A stretch of DNA of 64,000 nt from Enterobacteriaceae bacterium 89 (lineage in GTDB: Bacteria > Pseudomonadota > Gammaproteobacteria > Enterobacterales > Enterobacteriaceae): positions 1,597,799 to 1,661,798 of the forward strand of contig RQJH01000003.1 in assembly GCA_014156375.1 (NCBI GenBank), given 5' to 3'. Positions 17,659 through 29,891 of this stretch are shown here, piece after piece (position 1 is the stretch's first letter; each line of letters starts with the position of its first letter). The position numbers and the translations under genes were made by a program. Below the pieces are notes generated by a model. That model saw only the letters and a list, made by a program, of their open reading frames with translations. It was not told the origin of the DNA and ran no database searches.

Positions 17659-19806
17659 ATGGGCACCTTTTTGATTCTCCTCGCTGCTATGCTGGCCTGC
17701 GCATTGCTTGCAGGGTGGTTTTATCGTCAGCGTTCGCAGCGCGGGCGTCTTCCCCGCCTGCATGCATTCACGGGGGCAACTACCCGCAAATTAACCAGCG
17801 ATGAACTTACAGCCGTTGAAGGGTATCTGGAAAACCTGAGCCGCACGCTGGGTGTACCTGCATCCGGAGCGAGCATTGCGTCCGCACCTTTGACGCTGAA
17901 CGCCCAAAGCCATACCGTTTATGCCGTCACCCGCTCCATCACCCGCTACGGCATTACCACCGACGACCCCAATAAATGGCGCTATTTCCTGGACTCCATG
18001 GAAATTCACCTGCCGCCGTTCTGGGAACAGTATATTAATGATGAGAACTCGGTTGAGCTGATCCTGACCGACTCCCTGCCGCTGGTTATCTCCCTTAACG
18101 GCCATACGCTGCGCAACCATAAGCAGGAAGCGCACGGTTTCGCCCTGGAGCAAACCTCAGCCACGCAGGCTTCGATTCGCGGGGAAGAGAGTGAGCAGAT
18201 CGAACTGCTCAATATTCGCCAGGAAACGCATGAAGAGTATGCGCTGAGCCGTCCGGACGGGCTGCGGGAAGCGCTGTTGATTGTCGGCGCGTTCTTCCTG
18301 TTCTTCTGCGCGCTGATAGTGCCCGAAGTCTTCCTGCCGTGGGTCACCGGCGGGGCTGTGCTGCTGCTGATCTTCGGCCTTTGGGGGCTTTTCGCGCCGC
18401 CGTCCAAAACCTCGCTGCGTGAAATTCACTGCCTGCGCGGGACGCCAAAACGCTGGGGGTTATTTGGCGAAAACGATCAGGAGCAGATCAACAATATCTC
18501 GCTTGGCATTATCGACCTGATTTATCCACGCCACTGGCAGCCGTTTATCGCGCCGGACCTCGGGCAGCAGACGGATATCGATATCTATCTCGACAGGCAC
18601 GTGGTTCGCCAGGGCCGCTTTTTATCTCTGCACGATGAAGTAAAGCACTTCCCGCTTCAGCACTGGCTACGAAGCGCCATTATTGCCGGCGGAGCGCTGC
18701 TGATTGCGCTGATGCTGTGGGTCAGCGTTCCTCTCAGCATGCCGTTCAAATTTACGCTTTCATGGCTTAAGGGCGCACAGACCATTGAAGCCACTACGGT
18801 CAGTCAGCTGGATAAAGCGGGCATTCGCGTGGGGGATACGCTGCATATCAGCGGCACAGGCATGTGTAATATCCATTCTGCTGGCACATGGACAGCCCAG
18901 CAGAGCTCTCCGTTTATGCCATTCGACTGCTCGCAAATTATCTGGAACGATGCCCCACCGCTGCCGCTGCCGGAATCGGATATCGTCACCAAAGCCAGCG
19001 CGCTGATGCAGGCGGTCAACCGTCAGCTCCATCCAGGCCCTGATGACAGCTCACGCGTCAGCCCAGCGCTGCGCTCGGCGATCCAAAAATCCGGGATGGT
19101 CCTGCTCGACGACTTCGGCGATATCGTGCTTAAGACCAAAGATCTGTGCTCTGCGGAAGACGACTGTGTGCGCCTGAAAAATGCGCTGGTCAATCTGGGT
19201 AACACCCGTGACTGGGAAACGCTGACCAAAAGAGCGAGCTCGGGCAAGCTCGATGGCGTGAACGTTCTGCTGCGTCCGGTTAGCGCTGAATCACTGGATA
19301 ATCTGGTCACCACTTCCACCGCACCTTTTGTGATGCGAGAGACGGCCCGTGCGGCTCAGGCCCTCAACAGCCCGGCGCCCGGTGGCTTCCTTATCGCCAG
19401 CGATGAAGGCAACGATTTGGTTGCTCAGCCCTGGCCCGCCGTCTCACTGTACGATTATCCCGCTCATGAGCAGTGGAGCGAATTCCAGCGTCTTGCCGGA
19501 ATGTTAATGCACACGCCGTTCAACGCGGAAGGCATCGTCACCAATCTCTATACCGATGCCAATGGCACCCAGCACATTAATCTGCACCGCATTCCGGACA
19601 GCTCCGGGCTGTGGCGTTATATCAGCATAACGCTGTTGATGCTGGTGATGGTGGCATGCTGCCTGTGGAATGGCGTTCAGGCCTTAAGGCGCTATCAGCG
19701 TCATCGCATGCGTATGGCAGAGATCCAGAAATACTACGAGAGCTGTATGAATCCGGTATTAATCGCCTCACCGGAAACGCTGCCGCAGGATAGCTCAGAG
19801 CGTTAA
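17659..19806 (+). CDS. igaA: Intracellular growth attenuator IgaA (YrfF), Rcs inhibitor
   Basis: This 715-residue polytopic inner-membrane protein represses the Rcs phosphorelay by contacting RcsD; it is essential in E. coli and Salmonella when Rcs is intact. Hydrophobic segments are at the N-terminus (TFLILLAAMLACALLAGW), a pair at about 205-250, one at about 335-358, and one near the C-terminus (YISITLLMLVMVACCLW). The long region between the last two, with several Cys residues (GMCN, FDCS, DLCSAEDDC), is the periplasmic sensor part. Length matches the family (711 in E. coli). Confidence 0.95.
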   Translation: MGTFLILLAAMLACALLAGWFYRQRSQRGRLPRLHAFTGATTRKLTSDELTAVEGYLENLSRTLGVPASGASIASAPLTLNAQSHTVYAVTRSITRYGITTDDPNKWRYFLDSMEIHLPPFWEQYINDENSVELILTDSLPLVISLNGHTLRNHKQEAHGFALEQTSATQASIRGEESEQIELLNIRQETHEEYALSRPDGLREALLIVGAFFLFFCALIVPEVFLPWVTGGAVLLLIFGLWGLFAPPSKTSLREIHCLRGTPKRWGLFGENDQEQINNISLGIIDLIYPRHWQPFIAPDLGQQTDIDIYLDRHVVRQGRFLSLHDEVKHFPLQHWLRSAIIAGGALLIALMLWVSVPLSMPFKFTLSWLKGAQTIEATTVSQLDKAGIRVGDTLHISGTGMCNIHSAGTWTAQQSSPFMPFDCSQIIWNDAPPLPLPESDIVTKASALMQAVNRQLHPGPDDSSRVSPALRSAIQKSGMVLLDDFGDIVLKTKDLCSAEDDCVRLKNALVNLGNTRDWETLTKRASSGKLDGVNVLLRPVSAESLDNLVTTSTAPFVMRETARAAQALNSPAPGGFLIASDEGNDLVAQPWPAVSLYDYPAHEQWSEFQRLAGMLMHTPFNAEGIVTNLYTDANGTQHINLHRIPDSSGLWRYISITLLMLVMVACCLWNGVQALRRYQRHRMRMAEIQKYYESCMNPVLIASPETLPQDSSER

Positions 19807-19874
19807 CTCACCTTCTCCCGCTGGCGCGACCGGTGTGATACCCTGTCGCGCATTCTTCCGGCTGGAGACGCAGC

Positions 19875-20543
19875 ATGCACATTGATATTGCCTGGCAGGA
19901 GGTCGACACCGTCCTGCTGGATATGGATGGTACCCTTCTCGATCTCGCTTTCGACTCTTACTTCTGGCAAAAGCTGGTTCCTGAAACCTATGGCGCGCAA
20001 AACGGCCTGAGTTTTCAGGAAGCTCAACAGCGCATCAGCCAGGAGTATCACGCGGTGCAGCATACGCTAAACTGGTACTGTCTTGATTACTGGAGCGAGC
20101 GTCTGGGGCTGGATATCTGTGCGATGACCACCGCCCAGGGTCCACGCGCCGTGCTGCGTGAAGATACCGTGCCGTTCCTGGATGCGCTGAAAGCCTGCGG
20201 CAAGCGGCGGATTTTGCTGACGAATGCGCATCCCCACAATCTGGCGGTGAAGCTGGAGCATACCGGTCTGGCCTCACACCTTGATTTATTACTTTCCACC
20301 CACACATTTGGTTATCCGAAAGAAGATCAGCGCCTGTGGCAGGCTGTCGCGAAAGAGACCACGCTGGATGCGCACAAGACGCTGTTTGTCGATGACAGCG
20401 AGCCGATCCTGGATGCCGCGGCGAAATTTGGCATCCGTTACTGCCTTGGCATCACCAACCCGGATTCCGGCGTGGCGGAAAAGCAGTATCAGCGCCATCC
20501 GGGTCTGAACGATTATCGCCGCCTGATCCCGGCGATCCGCTAA
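19875..20543 (+). CDS. yrfG: GMP/IMP nucleotidase YrfG (HAD family)
   Basis: This 222-residue HAD phosphatase dephosphorylates GMP and IMP in E. coli. Motif I is LLDMDGTLLDL (15-25), motif II is ILLTNAHP, and motif III/IV is TLFVDDSEPILDAA. It lies 68 bases after igaA and 10 bases before hslR, so it is probably transcribed with hslR-hslO. Confidence 0.93.
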   Translation: MHIDIAWQEVDTVLLDMDGTLLDLAFDSYFWQKLVPETYGAQNGLSFQEAQQRISQEYHAVQHTLNWYCLDYWSERLGLDICAMTTAQGPRAVLREDTVPFLDALKACGKRRILLTNAHPHNLAVKLEHTGLASHLDLLLSTHTFGYPKEDQRLWQAVAKETTLDAHKTLFVDDSEPILDAAAKFGIRYCLGITNPDSGVAEKQYQRHPGLNDYRRLIPAIR

Positions 20544-20553
20544 AGGAGAAGCA

Positions 20554-20955
20554 ATGAAAGAGAAGCCCACGGAAGCCGTTCGGCTTGATAAGTGGCTTTG
20601 GGCGGCCCGCTTCTACAAAACCCGCGCCGTGGCGCGCGAGATGATTGAAGGCGGTAAAGTGCACTACAACGGCCAGCGCAGCAAACCAGGCAAAGTCGTT
20701 GAACTGCACGCCACGCTGACTCTGCGTCAGGGAAATGATGAACGCACGGTGATCGTTAAAGGGATCACCGAACAGCGACGCCCGGCAACCGTTGCAACTC
20801 TGCTTTATGAAGAGACGGCCGAAAGTATCGAAAAACGGGAAAAAATGGCGGTGGCACGCAAGCTCAACGCGCTGACCATGCCCCACCCGGATCGCCGCCC
20901 TGATAAAAAAGAGCGCCGCGACCTGATGAGATTTAAACATGGGGACAGCGAGTAA
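20554..20955 (+). CDS. hslR: Ribosome-associated heat shock protein Hsp15
   Basis: This 133-residue S4-domain protein ([22 protein letters not shown] at the N-terminus) rescues stalled 50S subunits carrying nascent-chain tRNA. The C-terminus is highly basic ([20 protein letters not shown]), fitting rRNA binding. It lies 10 bases after yrfG and 23 bases before hslO. Confidence 0.95.
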   Translation: MKEKPTEAVRLDKWLWAARFYKTRAVAREMIEGGKVHYNGQRSKPGKVVELHATLTLRQGNDERTVIVKGITEQRRPATVATLLYEETAESIEKREKMAVARKLNALTMPHPDRRPDKKERRDLMRFKHGDSE

Positions 20956-20978
20956 ACGCCCCCTTAAGAGAGAAAACG

Positions 20979-21857
20979 ATGATTCAACACGATCAATTAC
21001 ACCGCTATCTGTTTGAAAACGTGGCCGTACGCGGCGAGCTGGTGACCGTTTCCGAAACGCTGGAGCAGGTTCTGACCAACCACAGCTATCCACAGCCGGT
21101 GAAAAACGTGCTGGCGGAGCTGCTGGTCGCTACCAGTCTGCTGACCGCGACCCTGAAGTTTTCCGGTGATATTACCGTTCAGCTGCAGGGCGACGGCCCG
21201 ATGTCGCTGGCGGTGATCAACGGCAACAACAAGCAGCAGCTGCGCGGTGTGGCTCGTGTGCAGGGTGACATTCCTGCGGATGCCGATCTGAAAACGCTGG
21301 TCGGTAACGGCTATCTGGTGATCACCATCGCGCCTGAAGAAGGCGAGCGCTATCAGGGTGTGGTTGGTCTTGAAGGCGATACCCTGGCAGAGTGCCTGGA
21401 AGATTACTTCCTGCGTTCCGAACAGCTGCCGACCCGCCTGATTATTCGCACCGGCGAGCATGAAGGCAAAATGGCGGCGGGCGGGATCCTGCTGCAGGTG
21501 ATGCCAGCGCAAAATGCCCAGGCTGAAGATTTCGAGCACCTGGCGACGCTGACCGACACCATCAAGGCAGAAGAGCTGTTCTCCCTGCCGGCCAACGACG
21601 TGCTGTGGCGTCTGTATCACGAAGAAGAAGTGACCGTTTACGAGCCTCAGGCCGTAGAGTTCAAGTGCACCTGTTCTCGTGAACGCTGTGCCGATGCGCT
21701 GAGAACCCTGCCGGATGAAGAAGTCGACAGCATCCTGGCGGACGATGGCGAAATTGATATGAACTGCGACTACTGCGGCAGCCATTACGTGTTTAACGCG
21801 ATGGATATTGCAGAGATCCGCAACAACGCCTCTCCGGCGGATCCTCAGATCCACTGA
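20979..21857 (+). CDS. hslO: Redox-regulated chaperone Hsp33
   Basis: This 292-residue holdase is switched on by oxidation. The zinc/redox switch is complete: CTCSRERC (CxC) and [10 protein letters not shown] (CxxC) near residues 231-268. The N-terminal chaperone core has [20 protein letters not shown]. In E. coli yhgE follows; here the next 500 bases are repeats, a terminator and the pckA promoter. Confidence 0.97.
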   Translation: MIQHDQLHRYLFENVAVRGELVTVSETLEQVLTNHSYPQPVKNVLAELLVATSLLTATLKFSGDITVQLQGDGPMSLAVINGNNKQQLRGVARVQGDIPADADLKTLVGNGYLVITIAPEEGERYQGVVGLEGDTLAECLEDYFLRSEQLPTRLIIRTGEHEGKMAAGGILLQVMPAQNAQAEDFEHLATLTDTIKAEELFSLPANDVLWRLYHEEEVTVYEPQAVEFKCTCSRERCADALRTLPDEEVDSILADDGEIDMNCDYCGSHYVFNAMDIAEIRNNASPADPQIH

Positions 21858-21873
21858 TTATCGGTGCGGCTGC

Positions 21874-22022
21874 TCCCCCTCTCCCCTGCCCTCTCCCTCA
21901 GGGAGAGGGAGAAAGAAGAAAGCAGCTTGATCAGTTCCCTCGCTTCTTAGGGAGAGGGAGAAAGAAGAAAGCAGCTCGATCGGTTCCCTCGCCCCTCCGG
22001 GGAGAGGGTTAGGGAGAGGGGG
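21874..22022. repeat. REP-like palindromic array, cluster 1 (hslO-pckA)
   Basis: Three palindromic units of the type CCCTCTCCC...GGGAGAGGG are present. The spacer GAGAAAGAAGAAAGCAGC is repeated twice in tandem with small changes, and the array ends in GGGTTAGGGAGAGGG. It is intergenic, between a same-strand pair, and belongs to the family seen at six other places in the window. Confidence 0.85.
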
Positions 22023-22032
22023 CAAACATTAA

Positions 22033-22065
22033 AACGGCAACTCCGGTTGCCGTTCTGCTTTTTTT
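22033..22065 (+). terminator. Terminator after hslO
   Basis: AACGGCAAC (22033-22041), a 4-base loop, GTTGCCGTT (22046-22054), then CTGC and seven T's (22059-22065). It ends the yrfG-hslR-hslO transcript. The remaining 294 bases to pckA (22066-22359) hold its promoter; I could not assign hexamers. Confidence 0.9.
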
Positions 22066-22359
22066 ACCCTGCCAACTGAATCGATTTTTACTGTAACTCT
22101 TTCGTCACTTTCTTTCAGGAATGCGATTACATTCACATTCCATCAGTTCATTAAACCATTTGTTAACCGTTTAAGAACATTTCCCCCCATTCAAAAACGT
22201 TTCCTGCCATAATCTGTCTCGCTTCGTGACAGGAGTCACCGTGTTTTCCGTTAGTTTGACGAGAGTCCGGATACGCAAATCTATGAGCCTGGTCGCGGTC
22301 AAAACCCCTCGAAAAACCCTACAATGATTAGCAGTACATATTGGCTAAGGAGCAGTGAC

Positions 22360-23979
22360 ATGCGTGTTAATGGCATTACCCCGCAGGATCTCAAGGCTTA
22401 TGGTATCAACGACGTCCAGGATATCGTCTACAACCCCGATTATGACACTCTGTTTGAGGAAGAGCTCAACCCCAATCTGGAAGGGTACGAGCGAGGTGTG
22501 TTGACGAATCTGGGTGCTGTCAATGTCGACACCGGGATCTTTACCGGTCGTTCGCCGAAGGATAAATACATCGTCCGTGATGACACCACCCGCGATACCG
22601 TGTGGTGGGCTGATAAGGGCAAAGGGAAGAACGACAACAAACCGCTCTCCCCGGAAACCTGGCAGCATCTGAAAGGGCTCGTCACCCAACAACTCTCCGG
22701 TAAGCGCCTGTTCATTATTGATGCTTACTGTGGCGCGAACGCCGACACCCGTCTGTGCGTACGCTTCATCACCGAAGTGGCCTGGCAGGCGCACTTCGTT
22801 AAAAACATGTTCATCCGCCCAACGGAAGAAGAGCTCAAATCTTTCAAACCTGATTTTGTGGTGATGAACGGTGCTAAGTGCACTAACCCGCAGTGGCAGG
22901 AACAGGGTCTGAACTCCGAAAACTTCGTGGCGTTTAACCTGACCGAACGCGTGCAGCTGATTGGCGGCACCTGGTACGGCGGCGAAATGAAGAAAGGGAT
23001 GTTCTCGATCATGAACTACCTGCTGCCGCTGAAAGGCATTGCTTCCATGCACTGCTCGGCAAACGTCGGGGAAAAAGACGACGTGGCGGTGTTCTTTGGC
23101 CTGTCCGGCACCGGGAAAACCACGCTGTCCACCGATCCAAAACGCCGCTTAATCGGTGATGACGAGCACGGTTGGGACGACGATGGCGTGTTCAACTTCG
23201 AAGGTGGCTGCTACGCGAAAACCATTCGCCTGTCGCAAGAAGCAGAGCCAGAGATTTTCAACGCCATCCGCCGCGATGCGCTGCTGGAAAACGTCACCGT
23301 GCGTGCCGATGGCAGCATCGATTTTGACGATGCGTCGAAGACCGAAAACACCCGTGTCTCCTACCCGATTTACCACATCGATAACATCGTTAAGCCAGTG
23401 TCGAAAGCAGGCCACGCCAAAAAGGTCATCTTCCTGACCGCGGATGCCTTCGGCGTGCTGCCACCGGTTTCCCGTCTGACGGCTAACCAGACGCAGTATC
23501 ACTTCCTGTCTGGCTTTACCGCCAAACTGGCCGGAACCGAGCGCGGCGTGACGGAGCCAACACCAACATTCTCCGCCTGCTTCGGCGCAGCCTTCCTCTC
23601 GCTGCACCCAACGCAGTACGCAGAAGTGCTGGTGAAACGCATGCAGGCTTCCGGCGCGCAGGCTTATCTGGTGAACACCGGCTGGAACGGTACCGGCAAA
23701 CGTATCTCCATTAAGGATACGCGCGCCATTATCGATGCCATCCTCGACGGCTCGCTGGATAACGCAGAAACCTTCACCCTGCCGATGTTTGACCTGCAGA
23801 TCCCAACGGAGCTGCCGGGCGTGGACACCCATATTCTGGATCCGCGTAGCACCTACGGCTCAGCGGCTGAGTGGCAGGCGAAAGCGGAAACGCTGGCGAA
23901 ACTGTTTGTGGAAAACTTCGAGAAGTACACCGATACCCCAGCCGGGGCGGCTCTTGTTGAGGCTGGTCCAAAACTGTAA
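22360..23979 (+). CDS. pckA: Phosphoenolpyruvate carboxykinase (ATP)
   Basis: This gluconeogenic enzyme converts oxaloacetate plus ATP to PEP and CO2. Using [11 protein letters not shown] at 22360, with AAGGAG 8 bases upstream, gives 539 residues, close to E. coli (540). The longer frame from 22324 adds a 12-residue non-homologous leader. The P-loop is [17 protein letters not shown] (about 246-262), and the metal site region is [28 protein letters not shown] near residue 65 binds oxaloacetate. Confidence 0.97.
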   Translation: MRVNGITPQDLKAYGINDVQDIVYNPDYDTLFEEELNPNLEGYERGVLTNLGAVNVDTGIFTGRSPKDKYIVRDDTTRDTVWWADKGKGKNDNKPLSPETWQHLKGLVTQQLSGKRLFIIDAYCGANADTRLCVRFITEVAWQAHFVKNMFIRPTEEELKSFKPDFVVMNGAKCTNPQWQEQGLNSENFVAFNLTERVQLIGGTWYGGEMKKGMFSIMNYLLPLKGIASMHCSANVGEKDDVAVFFGLSGTGKTTLSTDPKRRLIGDDEHGWDDDGVFNFEGGCYAKTIRLSQEAEPEIFNAIRRDALLENVTVRADGSIDFDDASKTENTRVSYPIYHIDNIVKPVSKAGHAKKVIFLTADAFGVLPPVSRLTANQTQYHFLSGFTAKLAGTERGVTEPTPTFSACFGAAFLSLHPTQYAEVLVKRMQASGAQAYLVNTGWNGTGKRISIKDTRAIIDAILDGSLDNAETFTLPMFDLQIPTELPGVDTHILDPRSTYGSAAEWQAKAETLAKLFVENFEKYTDTPAGAALVEAGPKL

Positions 23980-24003
23980 ACGGCAAGGTCTTTAGCCTTT
24001 GCT

Positions 24004-24036
24004 CCCTCTCCCTATGGGAGAGGGTTGGGGAGAGGG
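24004..24036. repeat. REP-like palindrome, cluster 2 (pckA-envZ)
   Basis: A single CCCTCTCCCTATGGGAGAGG unit plus the GGTTGGGGAGAGGG tail, between convergent pckA and envZ. Confidence 0.85.
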
Positions 24037-24060
24037 CATCAGACTGCGCTCTGGTAATAT

Positions 24061-24099
24061 AAAAATGCCCGGTAAATTTCATATCTACCGGGCATTTTT

Positions 24100-24101
<2 letters not shown>
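24061..24101. terminator. Bidirectional terminator between pckA and envZ
   Basis: AAAAATGCCCGGTA (24061-24074) pairs with TACCGGGCATTTTT (24086-24099). T-runs in both directions serve pckA and envZ; the envZ stop codon lies within its edge. Confidence 0.92.
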
Positions 24102-26168
<2,067 letters not shown>

Positions 26169-26396
26169 TGGTTTTTTACTCCCAGAAGGTTCGCAACAAT
26201 CAGAGTGCGTATTCTCAAAAAAGCGTACACCCGGCTCCAGCTAAATCTGGTATAAATTCTAGCCGAAATTGTTACAAAGCATATTTAACAGCAGCTTATC
26301 TGTACATTTCATCACAGAAAACTATTTTTTAGCCAACTGGCGTATTCTGTGAGGCAAAATGTGCGCACGCGCAGGTAGTCAGAAGGTAGCATTACT

Positions 26397-26870
26397 ATGA
26401 GAACGCCGCTAATCACCCGTGAAGGGTATAACAAATTAAAACAAGAGCTGGATACGCTGTGGCGCGAAGAGCGTCCGGAAGTGACCAAAAAGGTGACGTG
26501 GGCAGCAAGCCTCGGCGATCGCAGCGAAAACGCCGATTATCAGTACAACAAAAAGCGCCTGCGCGAAATCGACAGGCGGGTGCGTTATCTGACCAAATGT
26601 CTGGGAAATCTCAAAATTGTCGATTACTCACCGCAGCAGGAAGGCAAAGTGTTCTTCGGCGCGTGGGTGGAAATCGAAAATGACGACGGCGACCTGAAGC
26701 GTTTTCGCATTGTCGGCTACGATGAAATTTTTGGCCGCAACGACTACATCTCCATTGATTCGCCAATGGCCCGCGCCCTGTTAAAGAAAGAAGTGGGCGA
26801 TCTGGCGCTGGTGCAGACCCCTGCTGGCGAAGCGGGCTGGTACGTCAACGAGATTGAGTATGTGAAATAA
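26397..26870 (+). CDS. greB: Transcript cleavage factor GreB
   Basis: This 157-residue factor enters the RNA polymerase secondary channel and stimulates cleavage of backtracked RNA. The coiled coil is N-terminal (about 1-75), with the acidic tip LGDRSENADY near 39-48, and the C-terminal FKBP-like domain follows (RIVGYDEIFGRNDYISIDSP). It is divergent from ompR, as in E. coli. Confidence 0.97.
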   Translation: MRTPLITREGYNKLKQELDTLWREERPEVTKKVTWAASLGDRSENADYQYNKKRLREIDRRVRYLTKCLGNLKIVDYSPQQEGKVFFGAWVEIENDDGDLKRFRIVGYDEIFGRNDYISIDSPMARALLKKEVGDLALVQTPAGEAGWYVNEIEYVK

Positions 26871-26973
26871 CTCTCACGGAACACTCCGATTGCAGACGGG
26901 TACGGCTGGTATTTTTAGCGACCAGCCCGTATAACTGTCCCCTGTTTTTCTATCCACCAGATGAAATATTGCC

Positions 26974-29292
26974 ATGATGAATGATTCGCTCTGCCGCATT
27001 ATTGCGGGTGAACTTCAGGCCAGAAACGAACAGGTAGAAGCTGCCGTTCGCCTGCTTGATGAAGGGAACACCGTGCCGTTTATCGCACGCTATCGTAAGG
27101 AAGTCACCGGCGGGCTGGATGATACCCAGCTGCGTAACCTGGAGACGCGTCTTGGCTATCTGCGCGAGCTGGAAGAGCGCCGCCAGTCAATCCTCAAATC
27201 CATCGACGATCAGGGCAAGCTGACGGACGATCTGGCCAAAGCCATCAACGGCACGCTGAGCAAAACCGAGCTGGAAGACCTTTATCTTCCGTACAAGCCG
27301 AAGCGCCGCACCCGCGGGCAGATTGCGATTGAAGCAGGCCTTGAGCCGCTGGCCGATCTGCTGTGGAACGAGCCGTCCCACGATCCGGAAACGGAAGCCG
27401 CCAAATTTATCAACGCCGACAACGGCGTGGCCGACACCAAAGCCGCCCTCGACGGCGCACGCTACATTCTGATGGAGCGCTTCGCCGAAGACGCCCAACT
27501 ACTGGCCAAAGTACGTAACTATTTGTGGAAAAACGCCCACCTGGTCTCCGTTGTCGTTAGTGGCAAAGAGGAAGAAGGTGCGAAGTTCCGCGATTACTTC
27601 GAGCATCACGAACCAATTTCCGGCGTGCCGTCTCACCGCGCGCTGGCGATGTTCCGCGGCCGTAACGAAGGCGTATTGCAGCTTTCACTAAACCCGGATC
27701 CGCAGTTCGATGAGCCGCCGAAAGAGAGCCACTGTGAACAGATCATCATCGATCACCTCGGTCTGCGTCTGAACAACGCTCCGGCGGACAGCTGGCGTAA
27801 AGGTGTGGTGAGCTGGACGTGGCGTATCAAAGTGCTGATGCACCTCGAAACCGAACTGATGGGCACCGTGCGCGAGCGTGCGGAAGATGAGGCGATCAAC
27901 GTCTTCGCCCGTAACCTGCACGATCTGCTTATGGCCGCTCCTGCTGGCCTGCGCGCAACAATGGGCCTCGATCCTGGTCTGCGTACCGGGGTGAAAGTCG
28001 CGGTCGTCGACGGCACCGGCAAACTGGTTGCCACCGATACCATCTATCCGCACACCGGACAGGCTGCCAAAGCCGCCGTTGCCGTGGCTGCGCTGTGTGA
28101 GAAGCATAACGTCGAGCTGGTCGCAATCGGCAACGGCACCGCTTCCCGTGAAACCGAGCGTTTCTTCCTCGATGTGCAGAAACAGTTCCCGAAAGTCACC
28201 GCCCAGAAGGTGATCGTCAGCGAGGCAGGCGCTTCCGTCTATTCAGCCTCCGAGCTGGCCGCGCTGGAATTCCCGGACCTCGACGTTTCCATTCGCGGCG
28301 CGGTTTCCATCGCCCGTCGTTTACAGGATCCGCTGGCAGAGCTGGTGAAAATCGATCCAAAATCCATCGGCGTGGGCCAGTATCAGCACGATGTCAGCCA
28401 GACTCAGCTGGCGCGCAAGCTGGACGCGGTGGTGGAAGACTGCGTGAACGCCGTCGGCGTGGACCTCAACACTGCTTCCGTTCCGCTGCTGACCCGCGTG
28501 GCGGGCCTGACGCGCATGATGGCGCAGAACATCGTCAACTGGCGTGATGAGAACGGTCAGTTCCAGAACCGCCAGCAGCTGCTGAAAGTCAGCCGCCTGG
28601 GGCCGAAAGCCTTTGAACAGTGCGCGGGCTTCCTGCGTATCAACCACGGCGACAATCCGCTGGATGCCTCCACCGTTCACCCGGAAGCTTATCCGGTGGT
28701 CGAGCGCATTCTGGCTGCCACCCAGCAGGCGCTGAAAGATCTGATGGGCAACGGCACCGAGCTGCGTAACATCAAGGCCGTTGATTTCACCGACGAGCGC
28801 TTTGGTCTGCCAACGGTTACCGACATCATCAAAGAGCTGGAAAAACCGGGCCGCGATCCGCGTCCTGAGTTTAAAACGGCGAAGTTTGCAGACGGTGTGG
28901 AAACCATGAATGACCTGCTCCCGGGCATGGTACTGGAAGGCTCGGTCACCAACGTCACCAACTTCGGTGCGTTTGTCGATATCGGCGTGCATCAGGACGG
29001 CCTGGTTCACATTTCTTCACTGGCGGATAAGTTCGTCGAAGATCCGCATACCGTGGTGAAAGCGGGCGACATCGTGAAGGTCAAAGTGCTGGAAGTGGAT
29101 TTGCAGCGCAAGCGCATCGCCCTGACCATGCGTCTGGACGAACAGCCAGGTGAAACCAACGCCCGCCGCGGCGGTGGCCCGGCACGCGAGCAGAATAACC
29201 GCCCGGCGGCGAAACCTCGCAATCGCGAAGCTCAGCCAGCCGGAAACAGCGCGATGATGGACGCGCTGGCCGCTGCGTTTAAGAAAAAATAA
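26974..29292 (+). CDS. yhgF: Tex-family RNA-binding transcription protein YhgF
   Basis: This 772-residue protein has the full Tex architecture: an N-terminal helical domain ([15 protein letters not shown] near 35-50), a YqgF/RNase H-like domain ([17 protein letters not shown] near 329), helix-hairpin-helix motifs (about 500-560), and a C-terminal S1 domain ([21 protein letters not shown] near 650) with a Gly/Arg/Asn-rich tail. In other bacteria Tex influences transcription and toxin expression; its exact role in enterics is unclear. Confidence 0.96.
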   Translation: MMNDSLCRIIAGELQARNEQVEAAVRLLDEGNTVPFIARYRKEVTGGLDDTQLRNLETRLGYLRELEERRQSILKSIDDQGKLTDDLAKAINGTLSKTELEDLYLPYKPKRRTRGQIAIEAGLEPLADLLWNEPSHDPETEAAKFINADNGVADTKAALDGARYILMERFAEDAQLLAKVRNYLWKNAHLVSVVVSGKEEEGAKFRDYFEHHEPISGVPSHRALAMFRGRNEGVLQLSLNPDPQFDEPPKESHCEQIIIDHLGLRLNNAPADSWRKGVVSWTWRIKVLMHLETELMGTVRERAEDEAINVFARNLHDLLMAAPAGLRATMGLDPGLRTGVKVAVVDGTGKLVATDTIYPHTGQAAKAAVAVAALCEKHNVELVAIGNGTASRETERFFLDVQKQFPKVTAQKVIVSEAGASVYSASELAALEFPDLDVSIRGAVSIARRLQDPLAELVKIDPKSIGVGQYQHDVSQTQLARKLDAVVEDCVNAVGVDLNTASVPLLTRVAGLTRMMAQNIVNWRDENGQFQNRQQLLKVSRLGPKAFEQCAGFLRINHGDNPLDASTVHPEAYPVVERILAATQQALKDLMGNGTELRNIKAVDFTDERFGLPTVTDIIKELEKPGRDPRPEFKTAKFADGVETMNDLLPGMVLEGSVTNVTNFGAFVDIGVHQDGLVHISSLADKFVEDPHTVVKAGDIVKVKVLEVDLQRKRIALTMRLDEQPGETNARRGGGPAREQNNRPAAKPRNREAQPAGNSAMMDALAAAFKKK

Positions 29293-29450
29293 GTCACAAT
29301 AAATCTGGCCCTCTTATTTCCTGAGAGGGCCAGACATTCGTAATAATTAAGAAAACATTAAGTTTCATTCCTTAATGAATTATCTTCGCAATAGTTTTCA
29401 TTCCTGCAACAACTATACCTTTTCATCAACAGTCGCTCTCACGACAAATA

Positions 29451-29464
29451 TTGAGCAGCATCAA
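29451..29464 (+). promoter_or_regulatory. FNR-like box upstream of feoA
   Basis: TTGAGCAGCATCAA matches the FNR consensus TTGATnnnnATCAA at 9 of 10 fixed positions. FNR activation of feo under anaerobiosis is established in E. coli, where Fe2+ is the available form of iron. Confidence 0.65.
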
Positions 29465-29521
29465 ATTTTCCACGAATTATTGCCCGTTCCAACATTCATT
29501 CACAGTTTTGTGATTGAAGAC

Positions 29522-29540
29522 GGAAACCATTCTCATTATC
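29522..29540 (+). promoter_or_regulatory. Fur-like box upstream of feoA
   Basis: The 19 bases ending in TCTCATTATC match the 19-bp Fur consensus at 13 positions, with the right half (TCATTATC) intact. It is downstream of the FNR-like box, as expected for iron repression overlapping or following the promoter. Confidence 0.55.
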
Positions 29541-29601
29541 ATCGAACTGTTGATAATTTATCCTTTCTTGATTGGTTTCATGCGCCGCAGTGCGCGTGTG
29601 A

Positions 29602-29862
<261 letters not shown>

Positions 29863-29891
29863 TTTCCGCCAGAGACAGCGAGTTCAGTAAA

